Part shown: in pieces, positions 44,507-56,940 of the stretch
Numbering within the stretch: the first letter of the stretch is position 1
Layout of the letters: every line of letters starts with the position of its first letter
NCBI RefSeq assembly: GCF_024763615.1
Contig: NC_077223.1
Span: forward strand, 98,890,627-98,954,626
Direction of reading: 5' to 3'
DNA: 64,000 nucleotides
Source: Phlebotomus papatasi
Taxonomy: Eukaryota; Arthropoda; Insecta; Diptera; Psychodidae
The notes under the pieces: generated by a model
The model's input: the letters and a program-made list of their open reading frames with translations, nothing else
Told to the model about the DNA's origin: nothing
Databases searched by the model: none
Translations under genes and position numbers: made by a program

Positions 44507-44529
44507 AATTATTATTATTATTATTATTG
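44507..44529. repeat. (ATT)n microsatellite
   Basis: About seven uninterrupted ATT units. Confidence 0.8.
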
Positions 44530-44857
44530 AAGTCGAGAGTCCAATGATTTCATTGGTTTTCTAAATCCTTGAATGAAAAAAAGGAAAACAAAAATTTTAC
44601 TAACGAAATTTATTTATTTTGAAACGATGATTTTAGGTAGGTTGAAAGAAAAGAATTTATTTTAACCGATTGAAGGAATTTATATAACTTTACTTTAAAT
44701 GACAAAATTTATTGGTAGAAAAGAAGTGAATATTTAATCGAGAGAATTAGGGAAAATCCGAATTTTAATTACAAAAACTCTCAAGGGGAGGAAAAGGGTT
44801 GATAGCGTACATACAATAAGAGTCTGGTGTTGATACGTAAAAGTCCTCAGGGTTTCC

Positions 44858-45354
44858 TCACATGCTCGATCCGTGATGAACTCTTCTCGTGTCCGGGTAT
44901 TGGAGATTAATTTCTCTTCTTACTCCATCCGGAAAGAACGCTCTGAGTTGGTGTCCACCAAGATCCACTGCCAATTCCCCCGATGAATCCCTCGACGATT
45001 CCCCAAAGGGGCTGGAAACCTCCCACGAAGGCGACGAAGCGTGACCGATGGGGCCCATAGAGTAAATTCCCTTCCGGGAGTACTGCAGTCGTCCAATGCG
45101 CTGATCAGGTGTCCCAAGTAACCATAACCTCAAAGGTAGATTTGGCTTCCGTCTGATCCTGAGTGGAAGAGGTTGTTCTTGGGCAGAATTGCCCTCTTCT
45201 TCCGGGAGTCTCCACCACATGGAGAAGAACCAATTACCTCCACTCTCCTCTCACACACTCCACACTTGTTGGAGGACAAATCCAGACTCCCGCGATTAGG
45301 AAATAGTAGGATGGGTGAAAGGTGGGATTGAACAAACACAGTCAAAGTGGCCAT
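44858..45354 (-). other. GC-richer segment with overlapping minus-strand frames
   Basis: Base composition differs sharply from both sides. Two minus frames overlap: 120 codons at 44858-45220, and a second frame that runs from 45354 to about 44860 with stops at 45130 and 44920. The second frame has a cysteine-containing stretch, NKCGVCERRVEV. I do not recognise either product. It may be an exon, a decayed retroelement or acquired DNA; no start or splice site can be chosen with confidence. Confidence 0.3.
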
Positions 45355-46488
45355 TATTCTGAATTTCGCCGCAATTTCCGAATCATCAGAATATGTATAT
45401 TTTAAATTAAAAACGACCGTTATAATTTTTATTGCCCCAAATTAGTATCTTGTCTTATTTCTCATATTTTTCTAAATATTTAATATTTTGAATTGTAATA
45501 GCATCTTAATACTTTCAACGTTTTCCTTTCTTTTACTTTATTTAAATTCGTATATATAAATTCGTTCTATACGAACGTAAATCTTTTTTTCTCTTTCAGC
45601 CAATTGTTTGAACAATACGTTAAAATTTTCCCCGAAGGATCTGGAAAACTTCCTCCATGTTTTCTTAGCATTGAGAAAATGTTAGGAGTGAATTTTATGC
45701 TTGAGCTTGAGAACAGTGGCTAGTAAATACTTGGAGAAGTTTTTCGGAAAACGCTGTGCACCGAATAACAATCAAATTGTTTGCTATTTCTCTACTGCAC
45801 TCGGAACATATAAACAGAAGTTTTAGATGTTGTGTAGGTTGAATGTAGGTTAACTTTATAAAATTGCAAACAAAAGACTGTGGATGCAATATTTTGTGCG
45901 GAGTGCTAAACCCTAATCCAGTCCCTTGCCATGGCGACGGAATTGAATATGAATCCTTGTGTTTTCCCTCCCAAACACTATTCTTTCCATGGTCATCGTG
46001 TCTGGTCTAGTGCATGGTCGAAAATTCTCTAGTTTGCGGAACAAACAGACAACAAAGGCTGTGGATGTGGACTGAGGAGTGAGAGAGAGTTTAAAGTATT
46101 AATGAGTGAAAATATGAAATATGTATGAAAAGAATTGTTGCACTATGGTCTTGGATTAACCTCAGAAATAGTGCAGAGGTTTGTGGCGCAAAAAAGACAA
46201 AATTGGACAATGCTGAGTGAATTGGATGAAAAGCTCCCCTCTCACCATCATTCACTGAATCCCAGATTGTTGATTAAAGCTCACAATTTTAGTTCTGAAT
46301 CTCTAGTTATCACAGCTACTGTGAATTAGCCGTTGGATTAACATTCCAAGCAAACTAAAAATCACAGGGTAAAACTATTGTGATACAGAAATATCATTGA
46401 TTTTAAATGGGCGAGTCTTACTGACGATCGATAAGGCGATTTTTAAGTCACACGGTGAAGTATTCCGCAAATCTGATACTCACCGTGG
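45355..46488. other. Sequence without recognisable gene
   Basis: No domain or repeat recognised. Confidence 0.5.
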
Positions 46489-47056
46489 TGTCACATATAA
46501 GATTAATATTAATATTAAGAAAAGCCGGAAAGAGAGCTATATAGTTTTCGAAATTCAAATGGAATATCACGTGTGTTAGAAAGAGTACACTCTAGTGAAT
46601 TAATACGATGAGTAAGATATTACTGTTCGTATTAATAGTTTTCTGAATCGTCTGAAACATATTAATTCTAGCACTTCGTGCACTTTTCGATTGTCTATGG
46701 TCTTGGTGTTATGCAAAACAGAGTGCAATGGATGATGATATAGTAAATTTGTGGGCTCTAGCCGTGATTGGAGTGGGAGTATACGCCTTCTGTGTAAGTT
46801 GCGGAATTCTTCAATCACTATCTTCTCCATTTCAATAGTCCACGCTACTTTTTCAATTTTTGTTTGACAGATTACTTGGAGAAAAAACCAACACGTGCCA
46901 ACTGTGATTCGGTCAGTTTTCGAGCTATGTAGTGCTGCCAACTTTGTACGCAGAGGGGAAATGCGAGAGAGAGGCAAGATAAAACAATTGCTATCTTTTT
47001 TTGCCATTCTCGCAGTTCAGAAAGTATTAATCTTAATATTAATCTTATATGTGACA
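46489..47056. mobile_element. TGTCACATATAAG inverted-repeat element, long copy
   Basis: TGTCACATATAAGATTAATA at the left and CTTAATATTAATCTTATATG, TGACA at the right; TGG outside both ends. 568 bp. Compared with 35458-35811 it has an additional ~215 bp in the middle, including a stretch that looks like an exon end, an intron and an acceptor. Related sequence also extends a little beyond the left end (CTGATACTC, CCGTGG in both copies), so the true ends may lie further out. Confidence 0.8.
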
Positions 47057-47122
47057 TGGCCATCAGAGTTCGAACTTCTATCAGTCAAACTAAAGAGTCT
47101 CGTAAGACCGTCTTCAGACTAG
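46728..47122 (+). pseudogene. Possible spliced 105-codon frame in TIR element (speculative)
   Basis: Exon 1 (46728-46793) would read MDDDIVNLWALAVIGVGVYA, FC. A GTAAGT donor at 46794 and a pyrimidine-rich TTTTGTTTGACAG acceptor ending at 46870 bracket a 77-bp intron. Exon 2 continues in frame ITWRKNQHVPTVIRSVFELC to a stop at 47120, running through the right TIR. No family is recognised. The shorter copy lacks exon 1 and has a stop in the shared part. A 135-codon frame on the other strand (46600-47007) is an alternative reading. Confidence 0.25.
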
Positions 47123-47460
47123 AGGTTTAGCCCAGTTCCCGAGGGTCTCAACACCTTAAACAGCAACCGATTTTATTGATTTTTCAAAATGTAATAGGTC
47201 ATTTGCCCTTAATAATCCAATCCTAAGTCAATTTTTTCAAAAAATCTTGATTCATAAGATATTAGAGAAGTTAAGCCATATGGCTAAGCCTTAGGTCTGA
47301 AGCCCGTATAAGTCGGGAACTCATGAACTGTTTTTATGAAAAACTTAGTTCTAATGATTATTTTGTTTCAGTTTTCACTTAAAGTTGTAAAGTAGATCGC
47401 TATCTATCAAGTTTAGAACTAATTTATTGTAGAAATTAATAATGAAATAAAATGATATAA
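47057..47460. other. AT-rich spacer
   Basis: Nothing recognised. Confidence 0.45.
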
Positions 47461-49363
47461 TGGCCTCAATTCTGACACCAAGATCAAGATTAAGATCAAG
47501 AAAATTTCATTATTTTGGTATTCTGAAATCAAAGAATTAAGATCAAGATGTCAAAACTGTCAAATGTCTTGGGAATATTGAAATCCAAGACACAAACCAT
47601 GTAGATATCAATATTTGCAATTGAATAGCTCAGAGCAAAAAAACGCTATTTTAATTAGGGAAATGCATAGGACTTAGAGTTTTTTCGCTCCGAGCGCCTC
47701 AATTCTGGAACCAATATTTCAAGATTTCAAGACGTCAAATTTCTTGTTTTCTTGAAATAATTCCAAGAACCTCTCGGAGATGCTTGGTATTTTCAAGACA
47801 ATTTGAAGAGTTTCATATGAAAATGACTCTTAGAAAAAATTAGTTCATACAAGCTCATATGCTGTTATTAGAACTATAAAATATAATAAGTATAGACCCA
47901 ACTACATATTTAAGTTGGGTAACTAAATGAAATAGTTGACCACAATTAGTTAAAGTATCCTTTTCATTTAGTTATCACAACTAAATCAAAATAGTAATGG
48001 GTACTATAACATATTAGTTCCAATTACTAAATAAATAGGGTTGATACCCATCTTATTAGCTGTAATAACTATATCATATTAGTTGTGATTGCTATCTAGC
48101 ATTTATTGTGATGCCTATATCTTATTACTTACGAAGATTAATTCGTAATAGTTGGCTTGTTTAGAATTATTAAAATTATTTTATGCTATTTATCTTTATA
48201 CAAATTTATACAAATTCATGTATAAGAGCATTAACATCCAACGGAAGTTTTCAGGTAAAATTATGCACAATATTACTATGTTATGGACACTCTATAATTT
48301 ATAAGCCATATTTTTTTCAAAATCCATGATACAATCACAAGCGATAAATGGATTTCAGAAAATATTTACCTGAGATTCGCACTGATTACTCAAGAAAAAT
48401 TTGGCATATAAAGTATAAAATTCCCTTAAGATAGTGGGACTTGAAAGACGCGACATCCTTTCACATGCACCTCTTCCGTTAGACTGAAGCACGGTGGTTG
48501 CTTGAAGTTCGAAAAAGCTTTAACGAATTAGTAAAAAAAACCACTCTTTACTATTGAAAAAGTTGTCAGAACTTTATGAAAATATAGGCCCATCTATTTA
48601 CATTGGTTGTGAGAACTAAAAGGAATTAGTGACCAATATTAGTTGGGATATCACAGATTTCATTTAATTAACACAAGCAAATATAATTGTATGAAAGCAT
48701 TATGAAATAATTGCCGCAATTTATCCACGTAAATATTGCCTTATGTTCTCACTACTAATAAATTTATTATGAGTATAATGTTTTAAGATTATAAGAACTA
48801 TTTAAAATAGATTTGATAATAATCGCCCGAACAACTAATTTTCATTAGTAATCATGTCTAAACTTTTCTAAGAGTGATGAGGAATATTTCTATAAGAGAT
48901 GGTACTAAAAGAGAATTATTTTGAAAAATACTTTATTTGACCTTGTAATTGTTATTTAATCGAAATGGTACGCAGATGTACATATATCGAAGTACACCAC
49001 CCTGAGGATACCTGCAAAATAATTACATCTTGCATAGGCATTTCTTGGTTTATCACCTTTATCACCGATCACATGTTTGGTTTGCACTTCCTGTACTCCC
49101 GTTTATGGCCTCTCATTTATTCTTTAATACATCCTATAATTAATTTTCCTAATTTATTTCAACAAATATTTTGAATATTAGAAATTTCAACAAATTCAAC
49201 AGAAAAATGAAGATATTTGTATTTCGTCAAGTGTGGAAAATCTTGAAATCTTGGTTCTTAGATAAGACTTTTTAAGTTCCAACTTCGCATGGGAATACGA
49301 AATCTTGATTTTGGAAATATCTGACAGATTGAAATTTTGATCTTGATTTTGGACTCTGAGGCC
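47461..49363. mobile_element. Possible TIR element with TGGCCTCA ends, 1.9 kb
   Basis: Left TGGCCTCAATTCTGACACCA, AGATCAAGATT; right AATCTTGATTTTGG, GATCTTGATTTTGGACTCTG, AGGCCA. The ends pair imperfectly. A further end-like word, GCGCCTCAATTCTGGAACCA, occurs at 47694. The interior has many CAACTAAAT/ATTTAGTT words (47.9-48.1 and 48.6 kb). No coding region recognised. It could also be two overlapping elements. Confidence 0.4.
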
Positions 49364-49487
49364 AATATTTAGATATTTTGTCAAAAAAATTATTTAAAAC
49401 ATTGGGAACGTATCACATAATTTTCTTTAGTGAAATAAAACTATTAAAAATACTTAGAATATTTTTAATTCATAGATAAATTTCTAA

Positions 49488-49689
49488 TAGAGGAGGTGGG
49501 GCTACTTTGAGCTGTGGGGCTACATTGTTATACAATTTTTTCGCATATTTCTAAAGGAAACTAGGTTTTAACATGATGTAATTTGGATAGACAAAATTAT
49601 TGTGTATCTAGATAAAATAATTGTAAGGATCAGCTTCATTTAGAAATAGGCGAAAAAGTCGCATAATAATCTAGCCCCACCTCCCCCTA
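49488..49689. mobile_element. GGGGCTAC fold-back MITE, complete copy
   Basis: TA-GAGGAGGTGGGGCTACTT at the left and TCTAGCCCCACCTCCCCC-TA at the right. GGGGCTAC is repeated 18 bp apart in the left end. Arms continue through TTCGCATATTTCTAAA / TTTAGAAATAGGCGAA. 202 bp. It provides the empty-site sequence for the split copies at 29651 and 30702. Confidence 0.86.
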
Positions 49690-51255
49690 GCTTTAAAGTA
49701 GCTGTTAATCAGTTTTTTTTTCTCCAAAGTTCAACTAATGAATATCAGTAGCTGCAAAAGTGAAACAAAATTATTTAATGAAATCCAACCAATTGGAGCT
49801 TAATTAATTTTCTGCGTTATGTACTGAGGAGAGGAGTCAAAGAGGAAATTTTATTCTTTAACGCTCATACTCTCCTTTGAGAAAGGGATACTTTTCACAG
49901 TTGCGGGTGAGTCAATTTCTCGCAGCAATTGTACAGAAGGATTATTAGATTCTCGACAATTTCTCCCTTACGTTTTCTCCTTTTTATTACACCAAAAGAG
50001 CGATATGCAGTAGCTGTGTAGCCCCAACATCCAACCACCAAAGTCTATGGGGCTGAGTTGGAAAAGGAGTTTATTCTGTGTGATATCACTTTAGCGACAC
50101 CCCGGGGGTTAATTCAATTAGAATTCATTTCCATTAAGTAATAAAATGCCGCACACAGAGAGTCATCCGATAAAATATCTCGTTAATCTCCTTCCTTTGT
50201 ACACTTGTTCGTAACATTTTCTGTCGATATGTCTGATCTTTCTCACTTATTTTCACCCACTTTATCTCCTAACCACTCTTTGGCCAATCTCCTCTGTCAT
50301 CTTTTGGATGGCTGAGGGTTGAATTAATGGAAAAAATTGCCAGAATGTAATTCTGTGGGGTGGTACTTCCGTAAATGGAAAATTCGTCAAAGTTTTTCCC
50401 GTGGACTTACAACCAATTGCTTTTTATGTTTCACCCAATGAAACCACGAATTATCTACTCACTTTTCCTCTTTGGTGGAAACACTCTTAATTTACTGATT
50501 CCTCTTTCTATATATCCCCCCTGCCCTTTTACCCGGATATTCCTTGATGGGGCTTAGGGTGAAATTTTCCACAAAGTATCATCTAAAAAGATTCCCATTT
50601 TATCGCTCAAGAGGCATTCTGAAGAGATTTAGTAAAATCTTCCACCTAAAATTAAATTAAAAAGCCTCCCAACTTTGACTTGAACAAGATCGTGGAAATA
50701 TTTGGAAAGTCCAAAAGTCAAATTCACTTTCTATCCCCTCAAGGATAAACTTTAGTTCTTCCATTAATTTTCTTTCTTCTGGGCAAAAACTTGTGGATGG
50801 CAGGAAAATCCACAGTGAAAAGTTTAGTGCAAGCACAGAAATTTTACTCACATAATGCTTTTAAAGGAAAATTAATCTACCCACAAATATATAAATGACA
50901 TACTAATTTATAATTAATTCATATGCAGGGATTGGTCTCCATTTTCACTGAAAGATTCATGAGTAGAGATGCATGAGAAAATTTACCATTAAATTTTCAT
51001 ACCTTTGGTTCACCAGTTTCATTTAAATTCAACTGGGGTTTGCGAAAGAGGTGATTTAATTTTCAAAAATTTACTGTAAGGCATTGCTATAATCTGAATA
51101 TAGTGAAATATTATTTTTCCCAAATGTCACATGAGTAACTATTCAAATAAATTTCATTCTAACAGAAAAAAGCCCAAGTAGCAAAAATTTTTCCATATGA
51201 CTTAAAATGAAGTAAGACGTAAAAAATTTGTCATAAATAGGTAACTTGTAGGTCA
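49690..51255. other. Sequence without recognisable gene
   Basis: Frames of 60-64 codons without motifs. 50.0-50.5 kb is less AT-rich. Nothing else seen. Confidence 0.5.
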
Positions 51256-51510
51256 TACACTGAGAAAAAAAGAGGGTGCGATTAACTTTTTTCCTCAGAA
51301 CTTTAACACTTTTTAGGTGTAAAAATATATCAACATTTTTAATGCTAATTTTATACCTTTTTAGGGGTAAAATTAACAAGAAAAAGGGTAACATTAACCC
51401 CTAATACACCTAAGAATCATAATATTTACGCCGATTTCAGATCAATACTGCAAAATAAAATTAACATTTCCGGAATGTTATTTTAACTTTTTCGGATTTT
51501 TCTCAGTGTA
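51256..51510 (+). mobile_element. CACTG-ended MITE, copy E
   Basis: TA-CACTGAGAAAAAAAGAGGG...CGGATTTTTCTCAGTG-TA. Full length, TA on both sides. Confidence 0.9.
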
Positions 51511-53053
51511 TGATTAAAAGTGATGAATCATTAATATTTATGATGCCAAATTTTCTAAATGAAAAAGAATCAGGTAGTTCCTCGAAAAAGAATTGTTATT
51601 TTTTAGAGTTAATACCGTCAAAAACTATGCCCCCTATAACCTTAATCTCATAGTTTATAAGTTTTCCTTATTTCTTAAGAAAGACTGCTTAGAACACATT
51701 AACATAGGAAGCCTACCAAAAAGAAATAAAACGATAAATCGAATAAAAATTAAATAAATTTATTTTGGTGAAATAATATCAATTCGTTTATTAAATTGAT
51801 ATTTTTTAATAATTAATCAATAATATTTTGCTCCATTTAATCAAAATGTGTCATTTCTGTAAATCATCCTCTCTGCATAACGCAGTTATTTTTAAATAAT
51901 GATGGGCAAGAATGATATCAAAAATATGCCATTTGAGTGGTAACTGAACCCAATCATATCATGTGACAATTATTGCTCCCGAAATTCAATATATGATACA
52001 TTTGGGAAAATATTTCTCCCTAGTTGCTTCGAAACCTTATATTCAATAGCTAACGATGGTGAATCAATTTTTATGTATATTTTCCAAATAAAAAAATCAC
52101 ACTTTTGAATTATACCAATTAATAATAAACAAAAAGAGCAAGGGCATTTTAATTAAATTTTCTACAGAAAAATTAAAGTCTGATAAGTCTGATAAACGAA
52201 TGGCGTAAAAATAAAGTTCGATCCTGTTTTTGGTTAAATGAGTAGCAAAAATATTTATTTTGTTCATTAAAATGGGGAATATTCCAAAAGGATAATTTGC
52301 ATATTGTTTTGCTATAATTTACCATGTTTATAAATTAAAAACAAATTTTTAAGATAGCATTTACTAATTGTGTTTAATTGATAGTTTTATTTTGGTAATT
52401 TTCATACTTCATTTAAAATAACAAACTTTTTGATTTTCCTCCATGAGTCAATTGTATGATATTTCAATATAATTTCACTTCATGCTCATCAAATTCAGCA
52501 TCAAATTTTCAAAAAGAAAGTTAATTTAAATCCAGAAGAGATACTTGCAATTGAAAGGCGAACTTGCAAAGTAGAGTGGATAGTTATAGTCTTTTTAGTG
52601 TTTTTGATAACGTTCAAAATATTGAAATGTAGATTTATCCCCTTGGGGTAAAACTTTGAGATTCTTTGATGTTCTCTTTGATATTGATTAATTAATATAA
52701 ATTAAAAGTTATATCACAATATTCTTATTCCATGCCCAAGAAACATTTTCTACTCAATATTGCCTTGTAAAATCTTCCGAATAGGAAAAGTGCGGTGCAT
52801 TTAGTTGAACAAAGATTTGGTCAACTCAAATTTTTAAGAGGTCCTAATGCATTTCCTCCATATGCCTATTTTCAGAGAAAAAGACGCATAGAATTAGCTA
52901 TTGCAATGCAATCTACTAAAAATTGCGGCATTTGGAATCAATTCGTCTTTATATCTTCTTCATAGCTCTAAGTAGTCAAAGTACAAGCGTTTAGTGTGAA
53001 ATTCATGAAATTGTACCCACGATACCCAAGTATCAGAATAAGAAAAAAATGAA
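51511..53053. other. AT-rich sequence without recognisable gene
   Basis: No frame of note and no repeat defined. Confidence 0.5.
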
Positions 53054-53150
53054 TTACCGTAGACACAGGCGACTTTGCGATGCGGGGTAATTTTACACCC
53101 TAACTTTTCGTAAGCTTCTTTTTAATTCTATGACTTAAGGATAATTCAGT
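53054..53150 (+). repeat. Dispersed repeat, TTACCGTAGA unit, copy 2
   Basis: TTACCGTAGACACAGGCGAC, CTTTTCGTAAGCTTCTTTTT and GACTTAAGGATAATTC follow copy 1 at 35826. Class unknown. Confidence 0.4.
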
Positions 53151-53986
53151 GACCATACCCAATGAGTAAAAAATTACTCTGACTCAAAAATGACTGGGTC
53201 TTGTTATACAAAAAAAAATGTCAAAAAATTACTCCTAATTGGAATGTTAAAAATTAGTCGTATTCGCGTCGAATTTTAGTCAGAGCATTACTCAAAATTG
53301 AGTTAGTAATATTATTAGTTATTTTACGGGTTTAAAATTTATTCTAAAATTTAGTAATAAAAGCGCCTCCAAAGGACGGTCTTTTTCCGTATGAAAAAAT
53401 GAAGCGCCAAAAATAGTGCACTTACCGTCCTTCTCTACCGCATATGTACGAAATCAACGTACGTACTCTCAATGAAGAAGTCAAATCAGGGCGGAGCATT
53501 CTCATATATTTTCCGTACAAAAGTATGTTATATTTTTTCTTAAGTGATTTTTTATATTCAGTATAAAAAATTATGTTATTGGCTCAAAATTTATAATGAT
53601 TGCACGAGGATAACAGTTCCTAAAACCTATATGAAAAAGACGTAAAATTCGCAATTTTTTGAATTTTTCTGACAAATTTTCTATTTGTAACACTAGTAAC
53701 ATTATAAATCCAATAAAAATATATTCTCTGCACATGTGCCTACCATTTAGTGTTATATTTCATTTTGTGGGATCTAAGACTTAAAAATTTTAAAGAATTT
53801 AAGAAAAATATACCATTTCTGAATTAAAATGCTCCATCCGTTAGTTAGTCATCCTAGAGTCAAATGCACTTCACAATTTTGTACTATACTATCACCTTAG
53901 ACACTATTTTCTCAATAATTCTTTACATCTTTTATTGTTTTTTCGCTACTTTTTATAGAATTTTGGTCATTTTTTTCCTATTTCAC
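53151..53986. other. AT-rich spacer
   Basis: Several AAAATTACTC/GAGTAAT words at 53.15-53.35 kb but no clear repeat boundary. No gene recognised. Confidence 0.45.
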
Positions 53987-54045
53987 TACACTGAGAAAAA
54001 ACGGGGGTGCGATCAATTTTTTTCCTCATAACTTTAACACTTTAA
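53987..54045 (+). mobile_element. CACTG-ended MITE, copy F, truncated
   Basis: TA-CACTGAGAAAAAACGGGGG, TGCGATCAATTTTTTTCC, ATAACTTTAACAC, then the similarity stops. Only the left ~55 bp remain, directly before the TTCGTAAATG repeat block. Confidence 0.72.
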
Positions 54046-54319
54046 CACAGGAAAAAATATTTTGTAAAATTGTTCGTAAATGTTTATGAAATCCTATGGC
54101 AGACTTACGAAATACTCGTGAATCGTATAACCCACAAACGAGTTCGTAAAATTTAGTACTATTTTCACAAACATTGTTCGTAAAATGATTATTTGACGAA
54201 CATTTTTTGTACTTTTATAAACATTTGTTCGTAAATGTTCGTAAACACACAAAAAATGTTCGTAAAATTTTGTCATTTGTTCGTAAATGTTTGTGAATTC
54301 CTATTGGAATTCACAAACA
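54046..54319. repeat. TTCGTAAATGTTTGTGAA direct and inverted repeat block
   Basis: TTGTTCGTAAATGTTTATG (54070) and TTGTTCGTAAATGTTTGTG (54277) are direct repeats ~207 bp apart. In between are more GTTCGTAAA and complementary TTTACGAAC-like words. The right end is a hairpin at 54288-54319: GTTTGTGAATTCC, loop TATT, GGAATTCACAAAC. Probably a small fold-back element of unknown class. Confidence 0.55.
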
Positions 54320-54504
54320 CCTGAACCAAAACCTGTTGTTTCAAGAACAAACACCTGAACCTGTTGTTTTAGGAGTTGTCTCCTGATGATTGAAGAGTGT
54401 TTGGTGCTGTGCCTCCGAGATATTTGTATGAGCACCCTTGAACCCTCCCGCCAAGTTTGTTGGATCCCCCAAATAACGATACCCAGTGATCTTTGACATC
54501 ACTC

Positions 54505-54550
54505 GACCACTGAGGAAGACACGAAGCGTGCCGAAAGCTCTGGAGAAGAG
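54505..54550 (+). ncRNA. Hammerhead-like motif, copy 2 (weak)
   Basis: GACCACTGAGGAAG, a stem ACACG-aag-CGTGC, then CGAAAGCTCTGGAGAAG. Outside the stem it matches the motif at 25811-25857 base for base at most positions, while the stem differs. Core CTGAGGA...GAAA would be permissible for a hammerhead (N at position 7), but flanking helices are not convincing. Confidence 0.3.
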
Positions 54551-54944
54551 TGAGTTTTTTTTTGATCTTTTGGGTTGAAGACTCCACAGTTTGTGTTGCC
54601 GCGTCAGGACGGAGCTTTTCCCCGAAAATTTCCACTGAAGCTGAACGGTAATTTCCCTTAGTGCAAAGTCATCCGCATCTACGGTGACTAACATCCACTA
54701 CTCTCGCTACGTTACTCCTTCTGAAGGGTAGTTCTAAAACTAACGACTTAAATAGATTTAGGCTGGCTGATCCTCGAGAATAATTAGCCTGTTTAATTTG
54801 ATAATACGGATTTGTTCCTAAGGGGTTTACCGGGTTTACCTAATCCGTAACTACCAAATATTACAGACTAAATATTCTCAAGGATCAGTCTATTTTCGTC
54901 TTTGACACTAGGAACGCTCTTAGGTGAAATTGATACCATCCTTA

Positions 54945-55086
54945 GACACCATCCATAGACACACTTACGACTTGAGCCGAGAAACGACTTAGTGGAAAAT
55001 GATGAAAATGCATTTTAACCGTTATTTCTAATATAATTACGCTAAGCCGTGTCTCGGCTAATCCTCAGGTGTCTCGAGGCCCTTAG
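54945..55086 (-). mobile_element. MITE with CCGAGAAACGGCTTAGTG TIR, copy 2
   Basis: ACACACTTACGACTTGAGCC, GAGAAACGACTTAGTGG pairs with GCTAAGCCGTGTCTCGGC, TAATCCTCAGGTGTCTCGAG. Reverse of copy 1 at 36055-36187, sharing TTATTTCTAATATAATTACG in the centre. Confidence 0.72.
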
Positions 55087-56940
55087 TGACATTTATGATG
55101 TCAATTAAAATAACAAAGGGGCTTTTAATTGTTGAAAAGAAGCTAGTGCTACAATAAGTTTATGTTATGGTATAGGTTAAGTACTGGAGCCCTCGCTCTG
55201 TAATGCATATACAGATGTTCACATCCCCTTTAAGTTTCCAGAAACTGTCCTAGTGCTTAGTGTTTTCGAGTCACATTTAGTGATCTTCACTTTACTTAAT
55301 TCTATAAGACGTAGAACTTATAATCCTCACCTGGTCTAGGTCCTTTACGTTTTATTATTTCGGTTTTGACTTTTCTAAAAGATCGTTTAGACATTTTAAT
55401 TCTCTCATATTTGGCGAAAATTTTTCAAAAGTCCAGAGGCTCGACTGCATCCTCTCCAATTCATGCGTTGCTGTTAACCAATTGGCCGATGATGTGTTTG
55501 ATCATTTGTGCCTCTCAAATGAATACCCTTGCGGAACTTTCTATGCCAGTCAATGATGGATTGTACATGTATGTAGATAATTTCGTAGGCAAAGTCCCAA
55601 TGATCCCTAAATTAAATTATAACCCCTAAAGTTGTCCATCGACAAAGCGTGTATAATCACGCGAAATTGATTATTTGTTGTCACATCTTGTTAAGATCCC
55701 TCGGATGGACAATTTTTGGAGAGGAACGAGAAACATGCAGAAAATTCCATGGGGAACTTGTGAAAGGACAAGGGAGTCCTTTATCGATACATTTTGCATG
55801 GTATTGCGTTGTCCGTCCCTGATACCGCCACACACTGTGGGCTATTTGAGAGCCATGCAATGTTCCTCAACTCCCAGTGACAATGGCACCCATAATTAAT
55901 TTCTGCGTCGCAATTGAACATGTCAAATGTGTCTGAGCCGGTCATATTATCTCCGGGTGCTGTTGTGGGTGGATATGGGAGGCCAACAGGGAGAACCCCA
56001 CCATGTTCACTGGGACATCCATAATGTTTTAGTATGATTGAAGGGATACACTCGAGCGATAGTATGTTGCTCACAACATTGGCTGGTCCTTCAAGTTGCA
56101 CCCGAGAAGAGATTCCTATTCACCGACAGTGCCTTTCAAAATTGCAACTGTAGTACGATAGCAAAATGCCCAGATACGCTCTCTAAATTGAACGTTAAGC
56201 AAAATTGAGTGAAAATTTTAATTGTACATCCTCTTCTAGACCCCCAATTGAGTTCCCCGGTAACTGGCCATTATCAGGAAGTTCTTCCTGCCAAATACCA
56301 TTAAATTGAATCATCAACTTTCACCCCTACATCCCAAAGTGAAACAATTCAGCATTCAGGACAATTAGGAGACCACTCTATATCTATCGATTATGGGAAA
56401 ACTTTGTTAGCTATTTATAGTATTTATTTCAAAATAATGAATTTATAGCAGATTATAGAAAAGTGTATTGACATTTTCATGTGAGAGTTCAATTTATTTA
56501 ATCATGGAAAATTTATTATTAAATATGAATATTTCATAATATGAAATGATTGACTTTTAACTCAGTTTAAAAATTCAGTGTCATAAAGTACGAATATTTC
56601 TGAATAAAATTACATTTATAAGGTCAGATTATTAATATTCCCACCTATTGTGATTCTCACAAAATTTTATACTCTCAAATTAGTCTCAAACTTTAAAAAA
56701 GTGTTTTTTACAAGAATCTAATCTGGTCATTAATCCTCTCGAAAGATACTAAAACTATCTAGAATATAATAAAGTTCATAGAACTAACTTTAGTAGCGCT
56801 TTAGCTGTCAAACTCAATTTCCGTAACCAAGTCCGTAACATATTATTGGTCAGAAAATATCTGTATTTTATTCTGCCACTTCGACTTTAAATCAAATTTG
56901 AACACATTCCGGGATGACGCACAGTAAGAATCTCCCATAA
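55087..56940. other. Sequence without recognisable gene
   Basis: Frames of 74-106 codons on both strands at 55.4-56.1 kb have no recognisable domain and overlap each other. Composition is slightly less AT-rich there. Nothing else seen. Confidence 0.45.

Noticed and set aside
46600..47007. 135-codon minus-strand frame in the TIR element as a transposase
   Set aside because: No recognisable DDE, HTH or zinc-finger pattern, and it competes with a plus-strand spliced reading that is equally unproven.
55366..56101. Possible small genes at 55.4-56.1 kb
   Set aside because: Frames on opposite strands overlap and none has a recognisable motif. Composition alone is not enough.
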